The notes under the pieces: generated by a model
What the model was told of the DNA's origin: nothing
Seen by the model: the letters and a program-made list of their open reading frames with translations, nothing else
Database searches by the model: none
Made by a program: the position numbers and the translations under genes
In this document: in pieces, positions 42,329-50,380 of the stretch
How the letters are laid out: each line of letters opens with the position of its first letter
Numbering within the stretch: position 1 is the first letter of the stretch
NCBI RefSeq assembly: GCF_014873915.1
Contig: NZ_JADBEJ010000004.1
Coordinates: forward strand, 930,001-994,000
DNA: 64,000 bases
Direction: 5' to 3'
Source: Amycolatopsis roodepoortensis
GTDB taxonomy: Bacteria > Actinomycetota > Actinomycetes > Mycobacteriales > Pseudonocardiaceae

Positions 42329-43356
42329 TGCGCGATCCACTGCTCGCGCCCGGCCTGGATCTTGGCCGGTTCGAGCGTCTTCGGCTGCTGCGGCTGCGGC
42401 GCGGCCTGCGCCCAGCCCTGCGGGAGCTCGACGCCCTGACGGGCCGGGTACACGTACATGTTGCTCGCCACCGTCACCTGGAACTGCTGGGACAGCAGGA
42501 AGTCCACGACCTTGCGGGCCTTCTCGACCTGCTTGCCGCCCTTCAGCACCCCCGCGTACTCGACCTGGCGGTAACAGGTGTCCAGCAGCGCCTTCGTGCG
42601 CGGCTTGCCGTCGTCGCCGATCTCGGCGGCGGGCGAAGAGGCGTAGGAGACGACGATCGGGCGCGGGCCCTTGCCCGAGGAACCGGAGAATTCCTTTTGG
42701 TAGGCCTCTTCCCAGCCGCTGACCACCTTGAGACCGTTGGCCTTCAGCTGGGTCCAGTACCCCTGCCAGCCCTGCTCGCCGAACTGGGCGACGGTGCCGA
42801 GCAGGAACGCCAGGCCGGGCGAGGACGTCGCGGCGCTCTCGGCGACCATCAGGTCCTTGTACTTGGCGTCGGCCAGGTCCGCGAACGACTTCGGCTCCGG
42901 GAGCCCCTTGTCCGCGAAGTACCGGGTGTCGATGTTGACGCAGACGTCGCCGAGGTCGACCGCGGAGAGCCGGTGCTCGGGGTCGACGGAGTAGCGCTGC
43001 GGGCCGCGATCGGCCTCCGGGCTGGTGTACTGCTCGAAAACGCCCTCGGTGAGCGCGCGCGAGGCGAACGTCGAGTCGATGCCGTACGCGACGTCCCCGA
43101 TCGGGTTCGCCTTCGTCAGCACCAGTTTGTTGGTCAGCGCGCCCGCGTCCCCCTGCTTGAGCACGGAGATCTTGATCCCGGACTGCCGCTCGAACGCGTC
43201 GAGGACCTCCTGCGGGGCGAGCCACGAGTCGTGTGTCACGAGCGTGACCGTCGCCGGCGCCTGCGGGTCGTTCCCCGTGTTCCCGGAGAGCGAGCAGCCC
43301 GCGACGAGGGCGGCCACCGTGCCAGCCGCAACGACCGTGCGGAGGGCGCGTTTCAT
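42304..43356 (-). CDS. thiB: Thiamine-type ABC importer substrate-binding lipoprotein
   Basis: This 350-residue lipoprotein has lipobox V-A-G-C (C21) and the TbpA/ThiB pattern: VTLVTHDSW at the first strand, then GIKISVLKQGDAGALTNKL, a VAYGIDSTFA segment and a domain 2 beginning near VCVNIDTRYF. It should bind thiamine or a phosphorylated form at the outer membrane face and deliver it to ThiPQ. The gene heads the minus-strand thiBPQ operon. The 75-bp gap to the divergent pterin dehydratase gene shows a GGAGG SD but no TPP-riboswitch-like conserved core, so thiamine control by riboswitch is not supported. Confidence 0.8.
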   Translation of the reverse strand: MKRALRTVVAAGTVAALVAGCSLSGNTGNDPQAPATVTLVTHDSWLAPQEVLDAFERQSGIKISVLKQGDAGALTNKLVLTKANPIGDVAYGIDSTFASRALTEGVFEQYTSPEADRGPQRYSVDPEHRLSAVDLGDVCVNIDTRYFADKGLPEPKSFADLADAKYKDLMVAESAATSSPGLAFLLGTVAQFGEQGWQGYWTQLKANGLKVVSGWEEAYQKEFSGSSGKGPRPIVVSYASSPAAEIGDDGKPRTKALLDTCYRQVEYAGVLKGGKQVEKARKVVDFLLSQQFQVTVASNMYVYPARQGVELPQGWAQAAPQPQQPKTLEPAKIQAGREQWIAQWRTLLEG

Positions 43357-43431
43357 CTAGCCTCCTGCGTTCTTCAAGGGGGGACCCGTGGCAAACGTGC
43401 AGCGTAGCCGACGGCGTACCACCATGGAGTC

Positions 43432-43722
43432 ATGGCGGAAATCTTGAACGACCGGCAGGCCGACGAAGCCGTGACCAAGCTCTCCGGGTGGACCCGTGAC
43501 GGCGTGACGATCGAGCGGACGGCGAAGCTGCCGAGTTTCCCGAAGGCCATCGAGGCGGTGGACAAGGTGGCCGAACTGGCGGAGGCGGCCGACCACCATC
43601 CCGACATCGACATCCGCTGGCGGACGGTGACGTTCCGGCTCAGCACGCACTCCGCCGGCGGGCTGACGGAGAAGGACTTCTCCCTTGCATCGCAGATCGA
43701 CGGGGTACTCGACGGCATGTGA
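43432..43722 (+). CDS. phhB: Pterin-4a-carbinolamine dehydratase
   Basis: This 96-residue PCD/DCoH family enzyme dehydrates 4a-hydroxytetrahydropterin during aromatic amino acid hydroxylation. The catalytic motif is intact: H55-H56-P57 in ADHHPDIDI, then W62, the later His of LSTHSAGGLT and the conserved Asp near residue 80. The length is typical. It is divergent from the thiamine-type importer. No hydroxylase gene is adjacent, and in many bacteria the protein acts in general pterin recycling or molybdopterin metabolism. Confidence 0.9.
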   Translation: MAEILNDRQADEAVTKLSGWTRDGVTIERTAKLPSFPKAIEAVDKVAELAEAADHHPDIDIRWRTVTFRLSTHSAGGLTEKDFSLASQIDGVLDGM

Positions 43723-43797
43723 CGTCCGCTACGACCGCGCCACAACTCCGCTTCTCGGACGTCACCCCGATAGGGACACAACGAGAAAGGACGAGTG

Positions 43798-43908
43798 ATG
43801 ACGCAAGCGATCGTGGTGGGGTTCTCGGCGTTCGGCGCGATGGTGGCGGCCGCCGCCGGAGTGCTCTGGTACACGGCGCGCGATCGGCATCACCAGCACG
43901 ATCAGTGA
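43798..43908 (+). CDS. 36-residue single-helix membrane peptide
   Basis: ATG 43798 follows AAAGGA by six bases, and the ORF ends at TGA 43908. The product has a hydrophobic segment (about residues 5-24), then a WYTAR turn and a His-rich tail (DRHHQHDQ). It is below usual gene-caller limits. It lies after the pterin dehydratase and ahead of a second tiny membrane peptide on the same strand. The His-rich tail could bind metal. No homologue is recognised. Confidence 0.45.
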   Translation: MTQAIVVGFSAFGAMVAAAAGVLWYTARDRHHQHDQ

Positions 43909-44001
43909 CGTTGATCACACCGGCGTCCGGCAGGTAACGCGGAGCCTGATCAACGCGCTGTTCCCGGCGGACCTGTCGCTTCTCGCCCCCGGGGAACCGC
44001 C

Positions 44002-44103
44002 GTGAACAACGTCTCCATCACCGCCGCCCAGCGCGCCTGGGTGACCACCTTCTCCGCCGCCATCACGCTGCTGACGATCGTCGTGCTCGGCCTGCTGGGC
44101 TAG
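44002..44103 (+). CDS. 33-residue single-helix membrane peptide
   Basis: GTG 44002 has GGGGA seven bases upstream and the ORF ends at TAG 44103, four bases from the end of the convergent HxlR gene. The product has a polar N-terminus (NNVSITAAQRAW) and a hydrophobic helix (residues 15-33). An upstream open frame ends in a GTGA overlap with this start but has no visible start codon. It may work with the preceding 36-residue peptide; evidence is limited to SD, hydrophobicity and position. Confidence 0.4.
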   Translation: MNNVSITAAQRAWVTTFSAAITLLTIVVLGLLG

Positions 44104-44107
44104 TCCT

Positions 44108-44467
44108 TCAGCCCGAGTAGGCCTCGCGGGCGGCGACCAGCTCCGGAAGGTGCTTCGCCGCCCACTCACGGCATGCCTCCATCGGCTCGAACAACGTCCG
44201 GCCGAGCGAGGTGAGCTCGTACTCCACCCGCGGCGGTGTCTCGTCGTACGCCGTCCGCGTGATCATGCCGTCGCGCTCCAGAGCCCTCAAGGTCTCCGTG
44301 AGGACCTTCGGCGTGACTCCCCGCAACGGCACCCGCAGTTCGGAGAACCGGCGCGGCCCTTCTTCCAGGCACTGCACGACCAGGCCCGCCCACTTGTCGC
44401 CGATCCGGAACGGGGTCAGGTTCGACGGGCAACCGGGCGCGAACATGTCGGGACTCAACGGCTTCAC
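44108..44467 (-). CDS. HxlR-family transcriptional regulator
   Basis: This 119-residue winged-helix (MarR-like) regulator has the HxlR core: an N-terminal Cys (CPSN) near residue 13, IGDKWAGLVVQCLEEGPRRFSEL, then GVTPKVLTETLRALERDGMITR and YELTSLG. The single conserved Cys can act as a redox or electrophile sensor in this family. The gene lies ten bases after the SDR gene on the same strand and may be part of its operon, although HxlR genes are commonly divergent from their targets. Confidence 0.88.
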   Translation of the reverse strand: MKPLSPDMFAPGCPSNLTPFRIGDKWAGLVVQCLEEGPRRFSELRVPLRGVTPKVLTETLRALERDGMITRTAYDETPPRVEYELTSLGRTLFEPMEACREWAAKHLPELVAAREAYSG

Positions 44468-44477
44468 CCGTTCGAAG

Positions 44478-45308
44478 TTACCCGTGCGTCCCCCTCCGCC
44501 GTCGTTCGTCGGCCAGCAACCCGCGAGTGACCTCGGCCAGCCGATTCGCCGCCGCGGGTTCGAATCCTGGGCCGGTCGCCGCGATCCGCCGCCCTTCCAC
44601 GAACGCGCTGAGCGGCTCCGGGGGTGGGTCGTCGATCCGCGCGATGATCGGCACGATGCCTTCCTCGACGGGTTTCCCGTATCTCTTCAACGCTTGGACG
44701 TGGGCAGCGGTCGCCGTGTCGTACTCCCCGGAGAAGCTCGTCGAGACACCGCCGGGGTTGAGCAGCACGGTCGAGATCCCGCTCGCGGCGTGTTCGGCGG
44801 CGAACGCGACGCCGAGCAGGTCGTTGGCCCGTCCCGCCTGCATTTGCGCGGCGACACCGTCATAGCCCCGCGTCAGCGAAAGGTCGTGCCAGCGGATCTC
44901 GGGCTTGGTCACCCCCGGACCGGACACGTTGACGACGACGGGCCGTTCGGCCCGGCTCAAGGCGGCGGCGAGTCCGTGGCTGAGCAGATAACGACTGAGG
45001 TACTCCAGCGCGAAGGTGCTTTCGATGCCTTCGGCCGTCTCGGCCCTGGTCGAACGGAAGTGGCGGGCGCACAGCACCAGCGCGTCCACGACCGGGAACG
45101 TCGTGGTGATCCGTTCGACGACCTCACGGTTGCGTGCGATGAGGCCGAGATCCGCCTGGATGAACGTCGCGCGGCCCGCTTCGCCGAACACCGCGCCTTT
45201 CGCCGCGTCCCGGCCGAGCACGACGACGGTGTCGCCCCGGCCGAGGTACTCCATCGCGAGGGCCTTGCCCATCCCGTCGGTACCGCCGGAGATCACGATC
45301 GTCTTCAC
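44478..45308 (-). CDS. Short-chain dehydrogenase/reductase-like protein with altered active site
   Basis: This 276-residue Rossmann protein has the cofactor loop SGGTDGMGKA (TGxxxGxG) at the N-terminus and an RxD/DL pattern (FIQADLG). The usual catalytic YxxxK is not found: the aligned stretch reads Q-M-Q-A-G-R-A-N-D. The catalytic Ser region is present (VVNVSGPG). It may be an atypical SDR or a non-catalytic NAD(P)-binding protein. Its ATG overlaps the stop of the MFS gene (ATGA), so it is translationally coupled to the efflux pump and falls under the TetR operators upstream of it. Confidence 0.8.
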   Translation of the reverse strand: MKTIVISGGTDGMGKALAMEYLGRGDTVVVLGRDAAKGAVFGEAGRATFIQADLGLIARNREVVERITTTFPVVDALVLCARHFRSTRAETAEGIESTFALEYLSRYLLSHGLAAALSRAERPVVVNVSGPGVTKPEIRWHDLSLTRGYDGVAAQMQAGRANDLLGVAFAAEHAASGISTVLLNPGGVSTSFSGEYDTATAAHVQALKRYGKPVEEGIVPIIARIDDPPPEPLSAFVEGRRIAATGPGFEPAAANRLAEVTRGLLADERRRRGTHG

Positions 45309-46681
45309 CGGTCACCCCTGCCCGGCAGGCGCGCGGCGGCGGCGAGCAGGACGACCATGGTGCCCGCGACGAACCAGTACACGGCGTGCAGACCCGCGAC
45401 CGGGCCGGTCGTGGTGGCGAGGATCAACGCGACCACGGCGACACCGATCGAACCACCGAGCTGGTTGAGCATGTAGAGCACCGAACTTCCCTGTGGCACC
45501 AGAGGTCCCGGCAGCGTGCGATACACCGCCCCCATCGCGGGCGGGCCGACGAAACCGAGTCCGGTGCCGAGGGCCAGCCCGGCGAGCACGACCGCCGCGT
45601 CACCGGTCCCCGCGTCGAACGTGGTGAAGAGGACCGCGCTCAGGGCGGCTACGAGACCGCCCGCCAGCGCCAGGTTGCGTGAACCCACCCGGTCACTGAC
45701 TCGTCCCGCCAGCGGGGCGGCGACCGCGGCCCCGACGCCCAGCGGCGCGACGAGCAGCCCGGCCGCGAGCGCCCCGTGGCCCCCGGCCTGCTGGAAGTAC
45801 AGCGGGAGCACGATCAGGCTCGCGAACATCGCCAGCCCGGTCAGCGCCATGACGGTCACACTCGCGGCGAACCCGCGACGGGCGAACAGCCGGACGTCGA
45901 CCAGGGGCGCCTCACCGCGCAGTGCGTGAACCAGGTAGCCGGCCAGCAAGAGAACGCCGGCCACCAGCGGGACGAGCACCGGCGAGGAGTGAAGGTCCGC
46001 TCCGTTCGCGGCCTGGGACAGCACCAGGAGCAGGCCCGCGAAACCCGGCCCGAGCAGGGCGACACCGAGGATGTCGAGCCGTGCCCGCCGCTCGGCAGGA
46101 GGATCCGCGGGCATGACGCGCACCGCGAGCAGCACCGCCAGCGCGCCGAGCGGCACGCAGAGCAGGAACATCCACCGCCAGCCGAGACCCTGCAGTATCA
46201 CGCCACCGAGTACCGGACCAAGCACGGGACCGAGCGAGAGCACGGCGGCCATCAGCCCCATCACGCGGCCCGCGCGCCGCGGCCCGGCGGCGCGGGCGAG
46301 GAGAGTGAGCACGAGCGGATCGAGGATGCCCGCGCCGATCCCCTGCAGCACGCGGAAGGCGATCAGGCTTTCGACGTCCCACGCCAGCCCGCACCCGAGC
46401 GAACCGGCGAGGAAGACGCCGAGCCCGGCGAGCCACATCCGCCTGCCGCCGAAGGCCTCACCCGCCCAGCCGGTCACCGGGATGGTGACGGTGACCGCGA
46501 GCAGGAACCCGGTCGAAACCCAGCCCACGGTGCCCAGCGAGGCTTCGAAGTCCTCGGCGAGGTCGCGGATCCCGACGGCGACCATCGTGCTGTTCAGGAT
46601 GCCCAGCGCCCCGCCGAGCAGGATCACGCCGATCAGCAGCCGCAGCGCGGAGCCCAGCCGATCGTCCCGGGTGATTGTCAT
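45305..46681 (-). CDS. MFS drug/proton antiporter, DHA2 (EmrB/QacA) type
   Basis: This 458-residue exporter has about fourteen hydrophobic helices. Motif A is present in the 2-3 loop (GWAGEAFGGRRMWLAG), motif C in helix 5 (LSLGPVLGPVLGG), and a helix 1 motif around LNSTMVAVGIRDL. It should extrude toxic compounds using the proton gradient. The start is 122 bp from the divergent TetR gene, and at least two palindromic operators lie in that gap. Cotranscription with the SDR suggests export plus chemical modification of the same class of compound. Substrate unknown. Confidence 0.9.
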   Translation of the reverse strand: MTITRDDRLGSALRLLIGVILLGGALGILNSTMVAVGIRDLAEDFEASLGTVGWVSTGFLLAVTVTIPVTGWAGEAFGGRRMWLAGLGVFLAGSLGCGLAWDVESLIAFRVLQGIGAGILDPLVLTLLARAAGPRRAGRVMGLMAAVLSLGPVLGPVLGGVILQGLGWRWMFLLCVPLGALAVLLAVRVMPADPPAERRARLDILGVALLGPGFAGLLLVLSQAANGADLHSSPVLVPLVAGVLLLAGYLVHALRGEAPLVDVRLFARRGFAASVTVMALTGLAMFASLIVLPLYFQQAGGHGALAAGLLVAPLGVGAAVAAPLAGRVSDRVGSRNLALAGGLVAALSAVLFTTFDAGTGDAAVVLAGLALGTGLGFVGPPAMGAVYRTLPGPLVPQGSSVLYMLNQLGGSIGVAVVALILATTTGPVAGLHAVYWFVAGTMVVLLAAAARLPGRGDR

Positions 46682-46697
46682 GCTCTTCCTCTCGAAT

Positions 46698-46773
46698 CAG
46701 ACTCATCAGTCTGGTTTTCCAGACCGGCGAGTCCGAGACTAGCAGGTCTGCTTGGCCAGACTGGCGAGTCTGG
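46698..46773. promoter_or_regulatory. Tandem TetR operators between the MFS and TetR genes
   Basis: CAGACT-N4-AGTCTG at 46698-46713 and CCAGACT-GGCG-AGTCTGG at 46756-46773 are perfect inverted repeats. An imperfect copy lies at 46720-46735, and an AGAC/GTCT pair near 46736-46749. All share the CAGACT half-site, placed between the MFS start (46681) and TetR start (46803). Confidence 0.75.
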
Positions 46774-46802
46774 TTATCCGGCCGTCCCGGTACGCTGAGG
46801 AC

Positions 46803-47435
46803 ATGAGCGGAACTGGTACGGCCCGAGGCCGGATCGACAAGCGGCAAGCGATCCTCGACGCGGCTTTCACCGTTTTCGCGCGAGAGGGATACGCGCAGGC
46901 GGGCGTGGACGTGATCGCGGCCGAAGCGGGCGTCGCCAAAGCCACCGTGTACAGCCATTACGGCGACAAGGAGAGCCTGTTTCGCGAGACGGTCTCCGCG
47001 TCGGCGGATCGGGCGCTTGCCGAGAACCTCGCCGTGGTCGAGCGGCTCACCGGCGCGGGCGAGGATCTCCGGGCCACGCTGGAAACCGTCGGCTCGAAAC
47101 TGCTCGAGTGCTACTGCGCCGACCGCTCATGGGCGCTGCGACGGCTGCTCGCGGCCGAGACGGGCCAGTTCCCCGACCTGCTCGACGTCATCCACACGCG
47201 CGCGGCGGACCGCGTGGCCGAAGCACTGGCCGACCGGCTCGCCCGCCTGACCGTCTCCGGGCACCTTCGGACCGCGGACCCGCTCTTGGCCGCGGATCAG
47301 TTCTTCGCGCTGCTGTCCGGTCCGGCCGACAAGCGGGCGAGGCTCGGCACCCGCCGCACTCCCGACGCCGAACTTCGCGCCATCGCCGAGGCCGCCGTCG
47401 ACACCTTCCTGAAGGCCTTCGGCGCCCAGGGCTGA
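46803..47435 (+). CDS. TetR-family transcriptional repressor
   Basis: This 210-residue repressor has a typical N-terminal helix-turn-helix (RQAILDAAFTVFAREGYAQAG, then IAAEAGVAKATVYSHYGDKESLF) and a ligand-binding C-terminal domain with the later helices found in efflux regulators. ATG 46803 is used because the HTH begins about 14 residues on; the open frame extends into the operator region. It most likely represses the divergent MFS-SDR genes and itself through the CAGACT palindromes. The inducer is unknown. Confidence 0.92.
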   Translation: MSGTGTARGRIDKRQAILDAAFTVFAREGYAQAGVDVIAAEAGVAKATVYSHYGDKESLFRETVSASADRALAENLAVVERLTGAGEDLRATLETVGSKLLECYCADRSWALRRLLAAETGQFPDLLDVIHTRAADRVAEALADRLARLTVSGHLRTADPLLAADQFFALLSGPADKRARLGTRRTPDAELRAIAEAAVDTFLKAFGAQG

Positions 47436-47539
47436 GGAAACGTCACGGAAAGGAAAAAGGGGACGATCGGAGGTTGCTCTCCGGGCCTCGTGACTCTTAG
47501 CTACTCGAACGAGTTTCTTCGAGAAGTGAGGGGTGTTCC

Positions 47540-48901
47540 ATGGCAGGTCTGCGCAGACGTGAGGTGCTCGCGGGCGCGGTGGCACTGGCGGGCGCGGCGA
47601 CGATCGGGCTGAACCCCGGCACCGCCGCCGCGGCGACGCAGCAACGTCCGGGCGCGCAGTTCCCGCCGTCGCTGGAATTCGGCGACTACCCCGTGGTCGC
47701 GCGGGTGCGGTCGCGGCGGGCGCTGGAGCACCTGCGGGTGCTCAGCGACAAGATCGGTCCCCGGATCGCCGGCACCGAAGGCGAACTGCGAGCGAGGGAC
47801 TACATCGCGAAGGTGCTTCGGGACCTCCGCTACCAGGTCACGCTGCAGCCGTTCCCGATCGCCGACAAGTTCCTCGGCACCCTGTCGATCGGGCGCGACA
47901 GCTGGCAGACCGGCTCGTCGCCGCAGGGCTTGCAGGACGTCACGCGCGAGGCCGTCGTCGTCGACGCCGGTGACGGCAGCACGCTGCCCGACGACCTGAC
48001 CGGCAAGATCGTGCTGATCGCCGCCGTGACCAACAAGGCCGACGCGTACCTGACGGCCGCGCAGCGCGGAGCGGACGCCGTGCTGCTCGGCCGGATCGGC
48101 GCCGACCCGGCCCGCAAGCTGTCGGCGTTCTCCCCGACGCTGGCCGCCCCGGTCACGATCCCGGTGCTCGGCCTGGCCCAGGTGCAGGTGGAGCGCCTGC
48201 GCGAACGGCTTGCCAAGGGCTCGGTCACGGTGAAGGCGACGGCCACCCACCACAAGAACCTGACGTCGTACAACGTCATCGCCGAACGGCCCGCCACGTT
48301 CCCCGGCAAGGACGACGGCGTGGTCATGGTGACCGCGCACTACGACAGCGTCCCCGGCTCCCCCGGCGCCAACGACGACGGCAGCGGCACCGTGCTGTGC
48401 CTGGAACTGGCGCGCGTCCTGCGCCACCTGCCGACGAACAAGACGCTGCGGTTCGCGCTGTGGGGCTCGGAGGAGTACGGGCTGATCGGTTCGCGGCACT
48501 ATGTCAAGAACCTGTCCGACCCGGAAGCGAAGCGGATCGCGGGCTGCTTCCAGAACGACATGGTCGCCACCAGCTGGGACCCGGCGGTGACCTACTGGCT
48601 GCTTTCGGTCGACGGCGCCGACAACGCCACGACCGCGGCCGTCAACGCCGCCGCCAAGCGGCTCGGCTACGACCCTCAGGTCAAGGGCCCGGTGGCGCGC
48701 GGTTCGAGCGACCACGTGCCGTTCTTCGAGCGCGGGATCGCGTCGGGCAACTTCAGCTGGCGCGGCGAAACCGGTCCGGCGCTGCTGGAGCCGACGTACC
48801 ACACGCCGGAAGACACCATCAAGGACAACGTCTCCCTCGAGCGGCTTCAGGTTTCGCTGGAGCTGATCGGTGCGGCGGCGTACAACCTGCTGCGGAAGTG
48901 A
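47540..48901 (+). CDS. Tat-exported M28-family aminopeptidase with PA domain
   Basis: This 453-residue secreted zinc peptidase has a twin-arginine signal (LRRREVLAG, then a hydrophobic stretch and cleavage near AAA). A PA domain insertion (about residues 130-230) precedes the M28 catalytic domain. Metal ligands and the catalytic base are visible as TAHYDS, GANDDGSGT, WGSEEYG, QNDMV and the late His of YHTPED. Similar enzymes in streptomycetes and pathogens release N-terminal residues from peptides. The GTG/ATG region around 47540 has GAGG upstream. A perfect hairpin follows the stop. Confidence 0.9.
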   Translation: MAGLRRREVLAGAVALAGAATIGLNPGTAAAATQQRPGAQFPPSLEFGDYPVVARVRSRRALEHLRVLSDKIGPRIAGTEGELRARDYIAKVLRDLRYQVTLQPFPIADKFLGTLSIGRDSWQTGSSPQGLQDVTREAVVVDAGDGSTLPDDLTGKIVLIAAVTNKADAYLTAAQRGADAVLLGRIGADPARKLSAFSPTLAAPVTIPVLGLAQVQVERLRERLAKGSVTVKATATHHKNLTSYNVIAERPATFPGKDDGVVMVTAHYDSVPGSPGANDDGSGTVLCLELARVLRHLPTNKTLRFALWGSEEYGLIGSRHYVKNLSDPEAKRIAGCFQNDMVATSWDPAVTYWLLSVDGADNATTAAVNAAAKRLGYDPQVKGPVARGSSDHVPFFERGIASGNFSWRGETGPALLEPTYHTPEDTIKDNVSLERLQVSLELIGAAAYNLLRK

Positions 48902-48905
48902 GCCT

Positions 48906-48943
48906 CGCCGGGTGTCCTCGATGCTCATCGAGGACACCCGGCG
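48906..48943. terminator. Perfect 18-bp hairpin between convergent genes
   Basis: Arms 48906-48923 and 48926-48943 with a 2-nt turn lie between the M28 peptidase (stop 48901) and the ankyrin gene (stop 48948), so the element can serve both directions. Confidence 0.8.
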
Positions 48944-48947
48944 GTCC

Positions 48948-50009
48948 TCAGCGTGAGTAGTCCACCGCTTCCAAGGCGATCGGGGCCGGATTCCTCACGA
49001 CCCAGGCGACGGCGAGTTCGCTCAAGCGATCGAGCTGTTCGTCCCCGCCGCGGCCCGACCTGACCTGCTTGGCGATCTCCTTGGCCTCGACGAGTTCTTC
49101 CTCGCCGAGAGGCTCGCCCTGCGCCAGGAAACCCGGGAACGCGTCGGCCATCGCACGATAATCGCGGTCCCAGTTCGCCCCGCCGTTCCGGAACATCTCG
49201 TCGGAGATCCGGCCGGTGACGCGGACGACCTCGCACTGCACTGTCTCGCCCGCACCTCTCGACGGCACGAGGAACTCCCAAAGCGCCTTGTACCGCTCCT
49301 GCCAGGTTCCGTCGGGAACGACGATCGGCGAAACCCCGTCGTGCTTCGACCGCCGCGCTACGGGCTCGACCTCGAAGATCCGGTACAGCTCGCTGAGCGC
49401 GGCGTCGGTCTCTTCGAGGAGGTCGCGGTTGAAGGTCTCGCGGTGGAACTCGAACCCACTGCCGATCCGCTCGACCTTCCGGCGCATCTCGGGCGTGATG
49501 CTCGCCCCGCGTTCGAGCAGCAGCTTCGCGATCTCGGCGGACTCCCGGAGATAGGCGTTCTCCGTACTGATCAGGCAGCACATCAGCAAGGTGTTGCCGC
49601 GCCTGTCGAGCACCTCGGTCGAGGCCCCGTGCTCGATCAGCACTCGCGCCGCCTCGACCCTCAGCCTGCCCACGGCGGCCCCAAGCGGTGTTTGCCCGTA
49701 GGTGTCGGCCGCATCGACGTCCGCGCCGAGCGAGAGCAGCAAGGGAATCTGCTTCGGAGCACCGCGGGAAGCCCGCGCGTGAAGCGGTGTCCTGCCGTAG
49801 CTGTCCGGGGTGTCGACGGCGAGCCCCTGCCCGGTCAGCCAGACGATGAGCTCGTCCGGGCACGCCGGGAAGCCGATGGCGGTGCCCTTGGAATAGCCGC
49901 CCCGCGCGTCGAGCTCGCACTTGCCGAAGACGGCTTTGAGTTCCTCCACCGAGGCCGAGGTCAGCATCTCCTCGAAGTCCTTGGGAAGGGTCTTCCGCTT
50001 CCGTGCCAT
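48948..50009 (-). CDS. Ankyrin-repeat protein
   Basis: This 353-residue cytoplasmic protein has three ankyrin-like repeats (about residues 66-165) with the SYGRTPLHARA, TYGQTPLGAAV and RRGNTLLMCC cores. A divergent region (about 185-353) without recognised motifs follows. The start is clear at ATG 50009. It begins a minus-strand cluster of accessory proteins that looks like a contact-dependent or polymorphic-toxin immunity array. Its partner could be a toxin encoded elsewhere or one of the following genes. Function is inferred from the repeats only. Confidence 0.75.
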   Translation of the reverse strand: MARKRKTLPKDFEEMLTSASVEELKAVFGKCELDARGGYSKGTAIGFPACPDELIVWLTGQGLAVDTPDSYGRTPLHARASRGAPKQIPLLLSLGADVDAADTYGQTPLGAAVGRLRVEAARVLIEHGASTEVLDRRGNTLLMCCLISTENAYLRESAEIAKLLLERGASITPEMRRKVERIGSGFEFHRETFNRDLLEETDAALSELYRIFEVEPVARRSKHDGVSPIVVPDGTWQERYKALWEFLVPSRGAGETVQCEVVRVTGRISDEMFRNGGANWDRDYRAMADAFPGFLAQGEPLGEEELVEAKEIAKQVRSGRGGDEQLDRLSELAVAWVVRNPAPIALEAVDYSR

Positions 50010-50020
50010 CGTGCTTCTCC

Positions 50021-50380
50021 TCAGTCGAACTTCGGGCGCAGCTGTTCGCGCATCCGCCGGAAGTTCTTCGGCTTCACGGCCCAGCGTTCCTCGTCGGTGT
50101 CCTCGAAGGTGACCTCGTGCTTCCCGGCCGTCCGGTCGTACTGCACGAGGATCTTCACCGGCAGCCTCTCACCGGGCCGGTAGTGGCCGCCCAGGTACGT
50201 GTCCACCGCGGCTTCGATGCTCGACCACTTGCAGGCCACGGGCGTGACACCTTCGGGCGAGTACGCGTACCCGTGCGCGCTGCGAAACCCTTCGCCGAAC
50301 TCCAGGATCATCGCCAGCGATTCCCAGCCGTCCACCGGCCCCATGGCGTCGACCAGCGACGTGACGAGCTCGGCGGTCAT
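50021..50380 (-). CDS. YezG/DUF600-like immunity-type protein (tentative)
   Basis: This 119-residue protein has the pattern GWESLAMILEFGEGFRSAHGYAYS, then YLGGHYRPGERLPVKILVQ and FEDTDEERWAVKPKNFRRMREQLRPKF. It recalls the YezG-type immunity proteins that pair with polymorphic toxins. The assignment is from pattern memory and needs a search. Its ATG overlaps the stop of the upstream gene (ATGA, 50377-50380), so the two are coupled. It ends 12 bases before the ankyrin gene's start. Confidence 0.6.
   Translation of the reverse strand: MTAELVTSLVDAMGPVDGWESLAMILEFGEGFRSAHGYAYSPEGVTPVACKWSSIEAAVDTYLGGHYRPGERLPVKILVQYDRTAGKHEVTFEDTDEERWAVKPKNFRRMREQLRPKFD

Noticed and set aside
42329..43225. N-terminal extension of the ThiP frame
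   Set aside because: The open frame overlaps thiB out of frame and is rich in Arg/Gly, typical of shadow frames in high-GC DNA.
43357..43431. Possible TPP riboswitch upstream of thiB
   Set aside because: The gap is only 75 bp and lacks the conserved CUGAGA and other core blocks.
44561..44580. tRNA T-arm-like GGTTCGAATCC
   Set aside because: It lies inside the SDR coding frame (minus strand), with no acceptor stem, D-arm or anticodon arm around it.
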